Source: a virus. From it: a stretch of 22,165 bases of DNA. Location of the stretch: positions 1-22,165 of IMG/VR virus record IMGVR_UViG_3300046656_000019, one strand, 5' to 3'. Both the position numbers and the translations under genes were made by a program. Shown here piece after piece: positions 1 to 7,142 of the stretch (position 1 is its first letter; the number at the start of each line of letters is the position of its first letter). The notes below the pieces were generated by a model. It had not been told where the DNA came from, ran no database searches, and was given only the letters and a program-made list of their open reading frames with translations.

Positions 1-123
1 CGATATAGTCCGCGTCGCCCGCCCCAACACCCGCGCGTCCAGGGATATCTTGGGGGAACGGAGAGTCCGAGCATCACCGTCTCTGCTCGAAGGGCACCGC
101 ACAAACCGCTGTACCGAGAATCG

Positions 124-146
124 ACCCGCCGCTCTGGCGGGTTTTT
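124..146 (+). terminator. Intrinsic terminator
   Basis: A 6-bp perfect GC stem (CCCGCC 125-130 with GGCGGG 136-141) around the loop GCTCT is followed at once by five T residues and then CGTTTT. This is a canonical rho-independent terminator for + strand transcription arriving from upstream of the window. Confidence 0.85.
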
Positions 147-197
147 CGTTTTCAGGCTGGGCTGATTCCGGCATCCACGATGCGCAGCGACCCCGGC

Positions 198-222
198 GCG
201 CCGCGATAAGCGGCGCTTTCTT
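198..222 (+). terminator. Terminator-like hairpin, weak T tract
   Basis: A perfect 7-bp stem, GCGCCGC (198-204) and GCGGCGC (210-216), has a GATAA loop and is followed by TTTCTT. The T tract is short, so it may be a weak terminator, a processing structure or chance in GC-rich DNA. It lies midway between the two stronger terminators. Confidence 0.45.
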
Positions 223-273
223 CCGACGTTTTCCGCTCGCGGGTTCCTCCCCCTCCGCGCAACGGAACACTCT

Positions 274-298
274 AGCCCGGCCTCGCGCCGGGCTTTTT
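274..298 (+). terminator. Intrinsic terminator upstream of the first virion-block gene
   Basis: A perfect 8-bp stem, AGCCCGGC (274-281) and GCCGGGCT (287-294), has a CTCGC loop. The T run continues into TTTTATTT. The ribosome-binding site GGAGG (305-309) of the next gene begins only a few bases downstream, so transcription of that gene from upstream must depend on read-through. Confidence 0.88.
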
Positions 299-317
299 AT
301 TTCCGGAGGCGCGAGCC

Positions 318-599
318 ATGCGAAGCCTGCGCTTCCTCAATCCCCTGCGACCGATCATCAGCCGACTGGAGAAAATCATGTCCGACCAAGCTCAGCTCGC
401 TACCGACCTGACCGCCGTCACGCAGCAGATCGCGAAGATTGGCACCGAGACGGCTGCCACGCTGCAGAAGGTTACGGATCTCGAGGCGGCGCTCAACGCT
501 GGCGGCGCGGTCACTCCGGAGGTTCAGGCCGCGTTCGATGCGCTCAAGGCGCAAGTGCAAGTCGTCGATGATCTCGTGCCGGACGCTCAGCAGGCGTAA
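318..599 (+). CDS. Small coiled-coil phage protein (93 aa, or 73 aa from an internal start)
   Basis: Function unknown. The N-terminal 20 residues are basic and amphipathic. From residue 21 onward (MSDQAQLATDLTAVTQQ...) the sequence is a long Ala/Thr/Leu-rich helix with heptad-like spacing of hydrophobic residues, broken at Gly42-Gly43 of the shorter form and followed by a second helix. Such short coiled-coil proteins are common next to tail-fibre and lysis genes of phages. Two starts are credible: ATG 318 with GGAGG eight bases upstream, and ATG 378 with GGAG (368-371) about six bases upstream. I chose the longer because its ribosome site is the stronger. The stop lies 16 bases before the next gene, so the two are probably cotranscribed. 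Confidence 0.6.
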   Translation: MRSLRFLNPLRPIISRLEKIMSDQAQLATDLTAVTQQIAKIGTETAATLQKVTDLEAALNAGGAVTPEVQAAFDALKAQVQVVDDLVPDAQQA

Positions 600-615
600 C
601 TGGTTGGTGCACGCC

Positions 616-3300
616 ATGAAGCGATTCACCGCGCGTCGTTTGCGAGCCGTGCTCGTGGGCTTCGTCATTGCCTTGGGCTTTGCCGGGCCGATATTGCCCG
701 TGCTCGGGCAATGGAGCTCGGCGCGCTTGGATGACGGTTCATGGGGCTGCGTGCACGCCCCGGAACTCTCGCAGCTCACGGCCGGCTACCCGAACTCGCA
801 GTCGACGACGACGATCGTCTGCAAGGGCTGGAACCGCCTGCTCTCGTGGATTGGCACGGCCGAGGCCGCGAACTTCCGAATCGCGGTCGGCGCCATCGTT
901 CCGGGCCCGGGCGGCGAGGTCAACACGTCTTGCCGAGACGGCAGCTGCGCACCGACGACGGTTGCGTGGACGGCGGGGCTCGCGACCGCGATGCAAGCCG
1001 TCGTGTCGCGCACGACTGGCGACGGCGGCGTCGACATCGATCTGTCGGCGTACTGCACGGGCGCGAACTGCGCGAGCGCGGTCTATCGGCTGCACACGGC
1101 CGTCACGGGCTGGTCGGTCGCCGGCTCGGGCACGAAGCATCTGCTCAACAACGGCATGTCGGTCGGCGACTGGTCGACGCTTGGCGCGCTCGTGCTCGAC
1201 GTCTGCTTCCCCAGCGCTCCGACGTGCAACGCGAGCAGCTCGTTCTCGTGGGCTTACTCGGCCGCGGGCCCGTCCGACACCACAATTCCGGATCCCGTCA
1301 CGAACCTGACTGTGACCGGCGTCAACACTAGCGAAGTCGACGTGAGCTTCAACGCGAGCATCGACCCTGACGACGGCGTTACGCGCTCGGGCATCGCGCA
1401 GTACTGCTACTACCGCAATAGCGTCTTGCTCTCGTGCGATGCCGCCTCGAGCGCGGGGCTCGTGAACGACTGGACTGGCGAGAACGTCGGCTCGCCGATG
1501 GGGACCGGATTCTGCACGCAGAGCGGGGCGTCATGGTCGTTGCGAGGACTTGGCGCCGGCGTCGAGCAGACGACCACCGATAGCTATTACGGGTGCGTTA
1601 CGTCGGTCTCTGGCGCGAGCACCGACGTAGTCGTGTCCTTCGGTGCGATCCCCAACGCTGCGACCTATAACAAATTCGGGTGCGAGTTCGTCGCGGCCGA
1701 CACGAACAACGCGGTCTCGGACGAGTTCCATGTCCTACGCATTGGCTCGACCTACTCCATCGAGTCGACACCGCGTAACAGCGTCGGAGCGGCCAGACAC
1801 ACGAACCTGAGCTCGCAGATCGGAACGACGCAACCGAACGCGCTGCAGCTTCACATCGATGCCAGCGGCTTCGATGCCAGCTATAGCTTCGATGGTGGCG
1901 CAACCTTCGTGCCCGGCGTGACGAACTACACGACCGCCGTGATTCCGACGACCAAGTACGTTCGATGCTTCGGCACGGCCACGAGCAACGGCGTGACGAT
2001 CGACATTCCGATCAATTGGATGCACGTCTCGGTCGATCCGACGATCACGAAGCAGCTCACGGGCGTTGCGTCGGGTACTGCCACATTCCAGGCTACCGCG
2101 AAGGATACGGTCGGCAACGAGGCAACCAAGCTCACCGGTGTGAGCGCGACGCCGCTCGCGCCCCCGTCCTCGCAGACGAATCTGCACGCTGGCCAGTACG
2201 CGGCGCTCGACTTCAATACCTCGAAAGCGAATCAGCTCGCGCAGATTGCGACGTATTGCAACAACTCAGCGCTCACGGGATTCAAGCTGTACGTTGCGTG
2301 GGCGCAGTTAGAGAGCGCGACGCTGGGCGACTACACCGCCGGCATAGCGTACGTACAGGACTTCGTGACCGCGGCGCACAACTGCGGCAAGTACCTCATG
2401 GTCGAGATGCGAGACCACATATTCGGGTCTCCCTATTCCTCGCCGCCGACGATCGGGCAACTGAGCCCCTACTTTCCTGCTTACCTCATGACCTCCACCT
2501 ACGGTCCGTGTTGTGGCGCAACCAACGGTTCGGGTGCGACTACGACGTATACGTACGGCGGTGTGATCGTGGCGGGAGCTGGCACGAACTCATATCCGCG
2601 ATCCGCGTCTATTGACACCTACCCGCCGGTAGTCGACCGGATGCTCGCGCTGGACAACGCCTACGGCGCGGTCTTCGACGGGCAGCTCGAATCGTTTGGG
2701 TGGACCGAGAGCGCAGACTTCTTCGTGACCAACGTAGCGGGCGGCGACTACTCAGGGAAGATCACCGGGCACAAGCGGCTCATTGCGGCGTGGGCCGCGG
2801 CCTGGCCGCACACGATGTATCGAGAGCAGCTGAACTTTCTGCAAAACGATTCGCAGATTTTGGACGTAATGAACTACTGCTTTGCTCACACGAATTGCGT
2901 AGTGGGAGGGCCTGATCCGCAGGCAGCGTCGAATCAGTCGGGGCTACAAGCGGCGGTAGTGTTCACCGGCACACGCTGCACGGGCTGTGTTGCGCATGAC
3001 TTTCGTACCGACGGGCTCTTGCTGATTGGAGAGACTCAGGATGACGGTATGGCGTTTTCCTATGCCGCAGCCGATGGCGGTGACTCCGGCACGGATCCAT
3101 TTGCCGAGTCTACGGTCGCGATTCAGACCAGCTACAAGAATACCTACCACGCGCCGTTCATGATTTGGTTTACGGGCGGCTACTCATCGCAGTACATGCT
3201 GGGCACGTTCGCGAAGGTGATCACGCAGCTCGGTGTTGATCACAGCGTCTACGCCCTGGCGTGCCCGCCGAATTTCCCTGGCGGCTGTAAGACGAACTAA
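616..3300 (+). CDS. Exported multidomain protein: split FN3, inserted beta-rich domain, C-terminal glycosidase-like domain
   Basis: This is an 894-residue protein. Residues 1-31 form a signal peptide: a basic start with RR, a hydrophobic core (AVLVGFVIALGFAG) and a plausible cleavage after VLG. Starting at ATG 616 puts this peptide at the N terminus; the open frame upstream (439-615) is Arg-rich shadow sequence. Residues 225-275 and 475-513 read as the two halves of one fibronectin type III domain (DPVTNLTVTGV... and ...TATFQATAKDTVGNEATKL), with about 200 beta-rich residues between them. Residues 520-894 resemble a TIM-barrel glycoside hydrolase, with GFKLYVAWAQLES, GKYLMVEMRD and VFDGQLESFGWTE as candidate strand ends, E692 and E698 being possible acidic residues. 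There are 24 cysteines, many in close pairs, which suggests disulfides and an oxidising location. It could be a secreted depolymerase or an adhesion protein; catalysis is inference. The ribosome site is weak. Confidence 0.7.
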   Translation: MKRFTARRLRAVLVGFVIALGFAGPILPVLGQWSSARLDDGSWGCVHAPELSQLTAGYPNSQSTTTIVCKGWNRLLSWIGTAEAANFRIAVGAIVPGPGGEVNTSCRDGSCAPTTVAWTAGLATAMQAVVSRTTGDGGVDIDLSAYCTGANCASAVYRLHTAVTGWSVAGSGTKHLLNNGMSVGDWSTLGALVLDVCFPSAPTCNASSSFSWAYSAAGPSDTTIPDPVTNLTVTGVNTSEVDVSFNASIDPDDGVTRSGIAQYCYYRNSVLLSCDAASSAGLVNDWTGENVGSPMGTGFCTQSGASWSLRGLGAGVEQTTTDSYYGCVTSVSGASTDVVVSFGAIPNAATYNKFGCEFVAADTNNAVSDEFHVLRIGSTYSIESTPRNSVGAARHTNLSSQIGTTQPNALQLHIDASGFDASYSFDGGATFVPGVTNYTTAVIPTTKYVRCFGTATSNGVTIDIPINWMHVSVDPTITKQLTGVASGTATFQATAKDTVGNEATKLTGVSATPLAPPSSQTNLHAGQYAALDFNTSKANQLAQIATYCNNSALTGFKLYVAWAQLESATLGDYTAGIAYVQDFVTAAHNCGKYLMVEMRDHIFGSPYSSPPTIGQLSPYFPAYLMTSTYGPCCGATNGSGATTTYTYGGVIVAGAGTNSYPRSASIDTYPPVVDRMLALDNAYGAVFDGQLESFGWTESADFFVTNVAGGDYSGKITGHKRLIAAWAAAWPHTMYREQLNFLQNDSQILDVMNYCFAHTNCVVGGPDPQAASNQSGLQAAVVFTGTRCTGCVAHDFRTDGLLLIGETQDDGMAFSYAAADGGDSGTDPFAESTVAIQTSYKNTYHAPFMIWFTGGYSSQYMLGTFAKVITQLGVDHSVYALACPPNFPGGCKTN

Positions 3301-5207
3301 TGCGCGCAGTCACGTTCGCACTCGCGGTTTGCGCCGCGCTGCTGGGCTTTAGCCGGCAAATCGAAGCCGCTCCGGCGCTGCGCGCGGGCACCGTCAACGC
3401 GTGCCTGGTCACCGCGCAGAACCCGACGTGCGTGCTCGGCGGGGCGGCGTCCGCTGGCGATTTGATTGTGTCATGCACCTACATCGCGTCGGGGAACATC
3501 TTCCAGAGCGCGACTACGGACAGCATCAACGGCACCTATACGGCCATCGGCACGGATGCGACTGACGCGAATCCGAATCACATCAACATTTACTACAAGG
3601 AAAACGTTAGCGCCGGCACGCCAACCATCACGACTCACCTGAACGTTTCGACGCCGAGCTACACGATCGTCGCGGCCTACAGCGGGATCGCGTCGAGCTC
3701 ATCCAAGGTCACCGCGAACAAGGTGAGCAGCTCGGGCTCGAGCACGGCGCAGACGGGTGGATCGGTTACGCCGACGGCAGCAAATCAGCTCATCGTGAGC
3801 TGCATCGGTCTATCGACTGCGGATACGTCGATCGCGCCGAACAATGGCGAGACCGAGCGCAACGAGGACGCCGGTCACCAGTTCCAGCTTCAAGACATCT
3901 TGAGCCCGAACACGAGCGCGTTCACGTCGAAGTGGACGCTTGGGGCCGCGAAGACTGCGGGCGACGTCACGGCGATATTCATGGAGCCGCCGGCCGCGTC
4001 GTTCGATTCGGTCTCGTTCGCGAAGGTCGACGGTAGCCACTACCGCATGACCTACGACACCGCGAACGCCACCAATGCGTACGTCGAGACTCTACCTGCA
4101 GGTACTGCGGACCCCAGCGCCGCCGCGCTGATCGCGGGCACGGGCGCGCACGGCACTGCGACGGAAGCTGCAACGAACTCGGCCGACACGCTCGACGTTA
4201 CGGTGAGCGATGGCACGCCGTATCCGCTCTACAAGGTTTGCGGTGTAGCGGCTGGCGGCGGCGGCAACTCTGCGGTTAGCTGCACCGACAACATCCTGCT
4301 CGATCCGCCGTCCGGCTATGCGTGGGTGACGCTTACCAGCATCGGCGTCGGTTCGTTTGCCGCGGACTACAACACCGCGTTCGATCCAGACCTGGCCGCG
4401 AACGACGTGCTCGGCATTCCGACCAACGTCAAGAAGGACGACGGCTCGACTGGCGAGGCTCTGTGCATCGGTACGGTTTCGGGCGGCGTCTGCACGCCAT
4501 CGACGGACGGCAGCGTTGGCTATCAGCCGAGCCCATCTAACGACTTCACGCGCCGGCGCGCGGTGAACTGGCTCCTGTACGACTACTCGGTCGGCGCCTA
4601 CATGACGCCCGACATCGACGCGTTTTGGTTCACGCAGAACCCGGTGTGCCCGGGTCAAGCTCAAGACTTCGTGTTCCGTACGGCGATCTCGCTCGTCACG
4701 GCGCCGAATCCCGGCAACCTCGATCTGACCGGCGAATGCACGCATCCGTACGGTGACTCGCTAACGTACTCGGAATCATCCGGCACTCGGCCGACCGGGC
4801 TCTCGTTCGCGGCGCCCGTGACGAGCGGCACCGTCGCGGACGTGGACGAGAACGAGGCCGGCGCGCTCATGACGTACGCCGCGACGAGCAACGTCGACGG
4901 CTCGGCGAGCACATTTCAGGAGAACCTTCTTCCGATCAAGACGTGGACGGTCGCGCCGGATTGCACGGCCACGCCCACGTCGGACGCAACCTGCGTGTCG
5001 TCTCTGAGTTCGCTCACGCACGGCTCGGTGACGATCGACGACTCGGGCGGCGCGATCAGCCATACCGTCGCGCGCGGGGACGTGATTTCGATGAGCCCGG
5101 CGGCCGGGCAGGAAGTCGCGCCGTTCAATACGGAAACGTTGGTGATCTCGCGCGGCGCTACGGGTGCCGGTGGCCGCTTGCGTCTTTGGCTTCGAGTGGG
5201 CCTCTAG
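3300..5207 (+). CDS. Exported beta-rich protein with Ig-like domains and a C-terminal PASTA-like segment
   Basis: This is a 635-residue protein starting at an ATG that shares its A with the preceding TAA (TAATG), so it is translationally coupled to the gene before it. Residues 1-24 are a signal peptide (hydrophobic core FALAVCAALLGF, cleavage near IEA/AP). Residues 26-230 form a Thr/Ser-rich beta domain of the kind seen in environmental secreted proteins. Residues 236-330 look Ig/FN3-like (SVSFAKVDGSHYRMTYDT). Residues 470-545 resemble a putative-Ig repeat (GDSLTYSESSGTRPTGLSF). Residues 550-619 end in GDVISMSPAAGQEVAPFNTE and LVISRG, a recognisable degenerate PASTA pattern; PASTA domains are known for binding peptidoglycan fragments. 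Thirteen cysteines, twelve in the mature part, suggest disulfides. No catalytic motif is evident. A cell-wall or surface-binding role is inferred. Confidence 0.65.
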   Translation: MRAVTFALAVCAALLGFSRQIEAAPALRAGTVNACLVTAQNPTCVLGGAASAGDLIVSCTYIASGNIFQSATTDSINGTYTAIGTDATDANPNHINIYYKENVSAGTPTITTHLNVSTPSYTIVAAYSGIASSSSKVTANKVSSSGSSTAQTGGSVTPTAANQLIVSCIGLSTADTSIAPNNGETERNEDAGHQFQLQDILSPNTSAFTSKWTLGAAKTAGDVTAIFMEPPAASFDSVSFAKVDGSHYRMTYDTANATNAYVETLPAGTADPSAAALIAGTGAHGTATEAATNSADTLDVTVSDGTPYPLYKVCGVAAGGGGNSAVSCTDNILLDPPSGYAWVTLTSIGVGSFAADYNTAFDPDLAANDVLGIPTNVKKDDGSTGEALCIGTVSGGVCTPSTDGSVGYQPSPSNDFTRRRAVNWLLYDYSVGAYMTPDIDAFWFTQNPVCPGQAQDFVFRTAISLVTAPNPGNLDLTGECTHPYGDSLTYSESSGTRPTGLSFAAPVTSGTVADVDENEAGALMTYAATSNVDGSASTFQENLLPIKTWTVAPDCTATPTSDATCVSSLSSLTHGSVTIDDSGGAISHTVARGDVISMSPAAGQEVAPFNTETLVISRGATGAGGRLRLWLRVGL

Positions 5208-5227
5208 CCGCTCATAGGAATCACACG

Positions 5228-5650
5228 ATGAAAACGTTCCATGCCGTTCTGATCTCGGTCGCTGTTGCGCTGCTCGCTTTCGCGCCTGCGCGCGAGGCAT
5301 TCGCGGGGTGCACGACCCAAGTCGTTTCGGCGGCCGGCAACTTCACTGGCTTTGCGGGCAGCTGCGCGAATACGACTGAGGTGCTCGTCACGACGGGCGA
5401 CGTCAGTCAGTACAACGCGTTCACGGTGATGTCGACGACCGGCTCGGTGCTCGTGTACGTCTCGCTCGACGGCACGAACTACTCGACTGCCGCGCTCTCG
5501 TTGCAGGACTTCGGCGCGACCACGTCCGATCCCGTGACGTCGACGACGGCGCTGCGCGTCTATCAGTTCACGGGCAAGTTCCGCCGCATCAAAGTCGTCC
5601 AGACAGGGGCGACTGCGGCGGCCGCTACGATCCTCTGCTGGGTTCTCTAA
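5228..5650 (+). CDS. Small exported protein with signal peptide
   Basis: This is a 140-residue protein. ATG 5228 is preceded by AGGAA at 5216-5220. Residues 1-26 are a clear signal peptide (MKTFHAVLISVAVALLAFAP, then AREAFA/GC). The mature part is about 114 residues, Thr/Ser/Val-rich and predicted beta, with cysteines at 28, 46 and 137. Its run of SVLVYVSLDGTNYSTAALSL resembles small beta-sandwich virion or surface proteins, but I do not recognise a family. It is the third signal-bearing gene in a row, 20 bases after the previous stop, and probably works with its two upstream neighbours. Cys28 follows FAG, but charged residues in the preceding six positions argue against a standard lipobox. 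Confidence 0.65.
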   Translation: MKTFHAVLISVAVALLAFAPAREAFAGCTTQVVSAAGNFTGFAGSCANTTEVLVTTGDVSQYNAFTVMSTTGSVLVYVSLDGTNYSTAALSLQDFGATTSDPVTSTTALRVYQFTGKFRRIKVVQTGATAAAATILCWVL

Positions 5651-5736
5651 CCACGTTCGTTCCCGTGCCGGCCCGTTCGACCGGATCGCCCCACAAGCAT
5701 TCAGCAACAAGCAGGGGCTCATAGGAGAGCATCGCC

Positions 5737-6549
5737 ATGGCAAAGCTACTGACGTCACTTCACGGCCGCGAGATCGGTCTCACCACGGACCGTCGACTCA
5801 TCGTTCCGAAGGGTCTCGTGCTCGGCGACGAGCACAATCAGATCGCGTTCGCGGACCCGCTGCGTCAAGCGATGTTCAACGACTTCGACGGCGCGGCACG
5901 CGCGTACTCGACGACCGTCGCCGACGGCATCCTGTCGCGCAAGGGCTCGGACGGCGCGTGCGTCGATTGGACGGTAACGGCGGCGCCCGGCGGCACGGTA
6001 GTCGGCACGATCGGCAACACCACGGCGACCATGGCAGTGTCTGGCGCGATGATGGCCGGCGGCTTGAACTTCAAGCCGAACCAGGGCGATCTCGTCTTCC
6101 AGGCCCGCGTGAAGATGTCGCGCATCACTCAGATCGCGGTGTTCGTCGGGTTCACCGATCAGGTGTCGGCGCTCGAGATGCCAATTCAGTCGGCGGCCGC
6201 GGCGGACACGATCACGACCAACGCGACGGACGCGGTCGGCTTCATGTTCGACACATCGATGGCGACGGCGAAGTGGTGGCTCGTGGGCGTCAAGAACGAC
6301 GTCGACGCCACGCTGCAGAACTCGACGTTCGCGCCCGTGGCCGACACGTACGAGACGCTGCGAGTCGTGGTCGACGTGAGCGGCAACGCGTACTTCTACC
6401 GCAACGGCCTGCTCGTGGGCACGAAGCTCGCGGCCGCGTGCACCGCGACGATCGCGCTGGTCCCGACGATCGCCGGTTTCAACCGCACGACGACCGGCAA
6501 TCCGACTCTCACGGCCGACTACTGGCACGCGAGCGCGCTGCGCGCCTAG
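5737..6549 (+). CDS. Phage structural protein with concanavalin A-like fold (candidate)
   Basis: This is a 270-residue protein with a strong ribosome site (AGGAGAG, 5722-5728). The N terminus (MAKLLTSLHGREIGLTTDRR) has no signal peptide, unlike the three genes before it. From about residue 40 the sequence has the alternating pattern of a concanavalin/LamG-type beta sandwich: FQARVKMSRITQIAVFVGFT, a middle strand set with VGFMFDTS and WWLVGVKND, then YETLRVVVDVSGNAYFYRNG and a closing ADYWHASAL. Proteins of this type occur in many phage structural modules as capsid- or tail-associated decoration proteins that may bind carbohydrate. The 3' neighbour is a strong terminator after about 130 bases, so this gene ends its transcription block. 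Confidence 0.65.
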   Translation: MAKLLTSLHGREIGLTTDRRLIVPKGLVLGDEHNQIAFADPLRQAMFNDFDGAARAYSTTVADGILSRKGSDGACVDWTVTAAPGGTVVGTIGNTTATMAVSGAMMAGGLNFKPNQGDLVFQARVKMSRITQIAVFVGFTDQVSALEMPIQSAAAADTITTNATDAVGFMFDTSMATAKWWLVGVKNDVDATLQNSTFAPVADTYETLRVVVDVSGNAYFYRNGLLVGTKLAAACTATIALVPTIAGFNRTTTGNPTLTADYWHASALRA

Positions 6550-6746
6550 CCCTGTTCCAAGCGGCGAGCGGGTTCCTTTCGCGGCGGGCTGCGGCGTCAG
6601 CTCAAGAGGCCGTATGCCACGCCGGGCGCTCGCCGCGTCGGGTTCATTGACCCGGCAATGCGGCCGTCTGCAGCAAGTCCCGGGCTCGCTCGAAAGGGCG
6701 GGCTCGGGTTTTTCTTTGACCACAACCTCTCGAGGAACACCGAACC
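6550..6746 (+). other. Intergenic stretch rich in inverted repeats
   Basis: The 197 bases hold no supported gene. They contain a perfect 10-bp inverted repeat (GCGGCGAGCG 6561-6570 with CGCTCGCCGC 6627-6636, 56 bases apart). Two mutually exclusive short stems share the segment CATTGACCCGG: CGGGT/ACCCG at 6639-6643/6650-6654 and CATTG/CAATG at 6645-6649/6656-6660. A strong terminator follows. The arrangement could be the structured 3' end of the upstream transcript or a small RNA; GC-rich composition raises the chance background. Confidence 0.45.
6679..6717 (+). terminator. Strong intrinsic terminator with GAAA tetraloop
   Basis: A 13-bp stem (6679-6691 with 6696-6708, including three G-U pairs) closed by the tetraloop GAAA is followed by TTTTTCTTT. 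It separates the exported/structural block from the packaging block. The same design, a long GC stem with GAAA loop, recurs at 14682-14713. Confidence 0.88.
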
Positions 6747-7142
6747 ATGAAGATTCTGCCGGGGATGATTTCGGATCCTGGCTGGACCGGCCCGCGCTGC
6801 GCGTCGTGTAGCCGCCCGATCGGCGGCGACGGCTCAATAATGATGACCTGCGAGGACATGCCGCAGGCGCACATGACGCTCGATCGCATTCCGCAGGCGA
6901 GCGTTTACGCGTTCTACCGGACCAGCGTTCTTCGTGACGTGAAGCAGGCGTTCAGCGACGAGCTCGACGCGATCGATTGGATGAAGGCGCCGCGCGGACT
7001 CGACGGGATCGATGCCGTTGCGATGCTTCGCTCGGGCCGTGGCGACAAGGTGCTCGAGGCGCTGCACGCCGAGTTCCCGATCCTCGCGAAGATCGAAGAA
7101 GGCGTGGCGCGCCAGGCGGCGGCGCTAAGGTCCGTCGGGTGA
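6747..7142 (+). CDS. Hypothetical protein with a possible zinc knuckle
   Basis: This is a 131-residue protein starting at ATG 6747, behind GAGGAA about eleven bases upstream. Near the N terminus there is a CxxC (Cys18, Cys21), then Cys35 and His42, which could together bind one zinc ion. The rest is helical, with DVKQAFSDELDAIDWMKAPR and an Ala-rich C terminus. I do not recognise a family. It is the first gene after the terminator at 6679-6717 and overlaps the next gene by four bases (GTGA), so it leads the packaging operon. A regulatory or DNA-binding role would fit the Cys/His pattern but is a guess. Confidence 0.6.
   Translation: MKILPGMISDPGWTGPRCASCSRPIGGDGSIMMTCEDMPQAHMTLDRIPQASVYAFYRTSVLRDVKQAFSDELDAIDWMKAPRGLDGIDAVAMLRSGRGDKVLEALHAEFPILAKIEEGVARQAAALRSVG

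Larger units (their letters stand above)
1..317. other. Non-coding leader with tandem terminator-like hairpins
   Basis: I see no convincing gene in these 317 bases. Open frames exist on both strands, but they run through terminator hairpins, have no ribosome-binding site and encode Arg/Ser/Pro-rich low-complexity products typical of antisense or out-of-frame GC-rich DNA. The visible structure is a small inverted repeat at 68-73/84-89 (CGAGCA/TGCTCG) and three further hairpins described separately. The stretch probably separates an upstream transcription unit from the virion genes. The gene that would end here must lie upstream of the window. Confidence 0.6.

Noticed and set aside
50-571. Open frame across the tandem terminators
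   Set aside because: It runs through two intrinsic terminators and the ribosome site of the real small gene, and encodes Arg/Ser/Pro-rich low-complexity sequence.
439-615. N-terminal extension of the 894-residue exported protein
   Set aside because: The extra 59 residues are Arg/Ser-rich, overlap the small coiled-coil gene and would bury a perfect signal peptide inside the protein.
5228-5320. Lipoprotein signal on the 140-residue protein
   Set aside because: FAGC at residues 25-28 is close to a lipobox, but Arg22 and Glu23 fall in the required uncharged stretch and the -3 residue is Phe; ordinary signal peptidase cleavage after AFA is more likely.
616-6549. Diversity-generating retroelement like that of BPP-1
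   Set aside because: The capsid and tail genes recall BPP-1, so I looked for a reverse transcriptase and template/variable repeats near the surface-protein genes. No reverse transcriptase frame and no repeated 3' segment are in this window; one could lie outside it.
6638-6660. tRNA T-arm look-alike (GGGTTCATTGACCC)
   Set aside because: A seven-base loop cannot be closed by five pairs in the right register, and there is no acceptor or anticodon stem around it.
5755-6837. 360-codon antisense open frame crossing a gene, its terminator and the next gene
   Set aside because: It passes through the strong terminator at 6679-6717 and has low-complexity Arg-rich composition; no start signal is visible.
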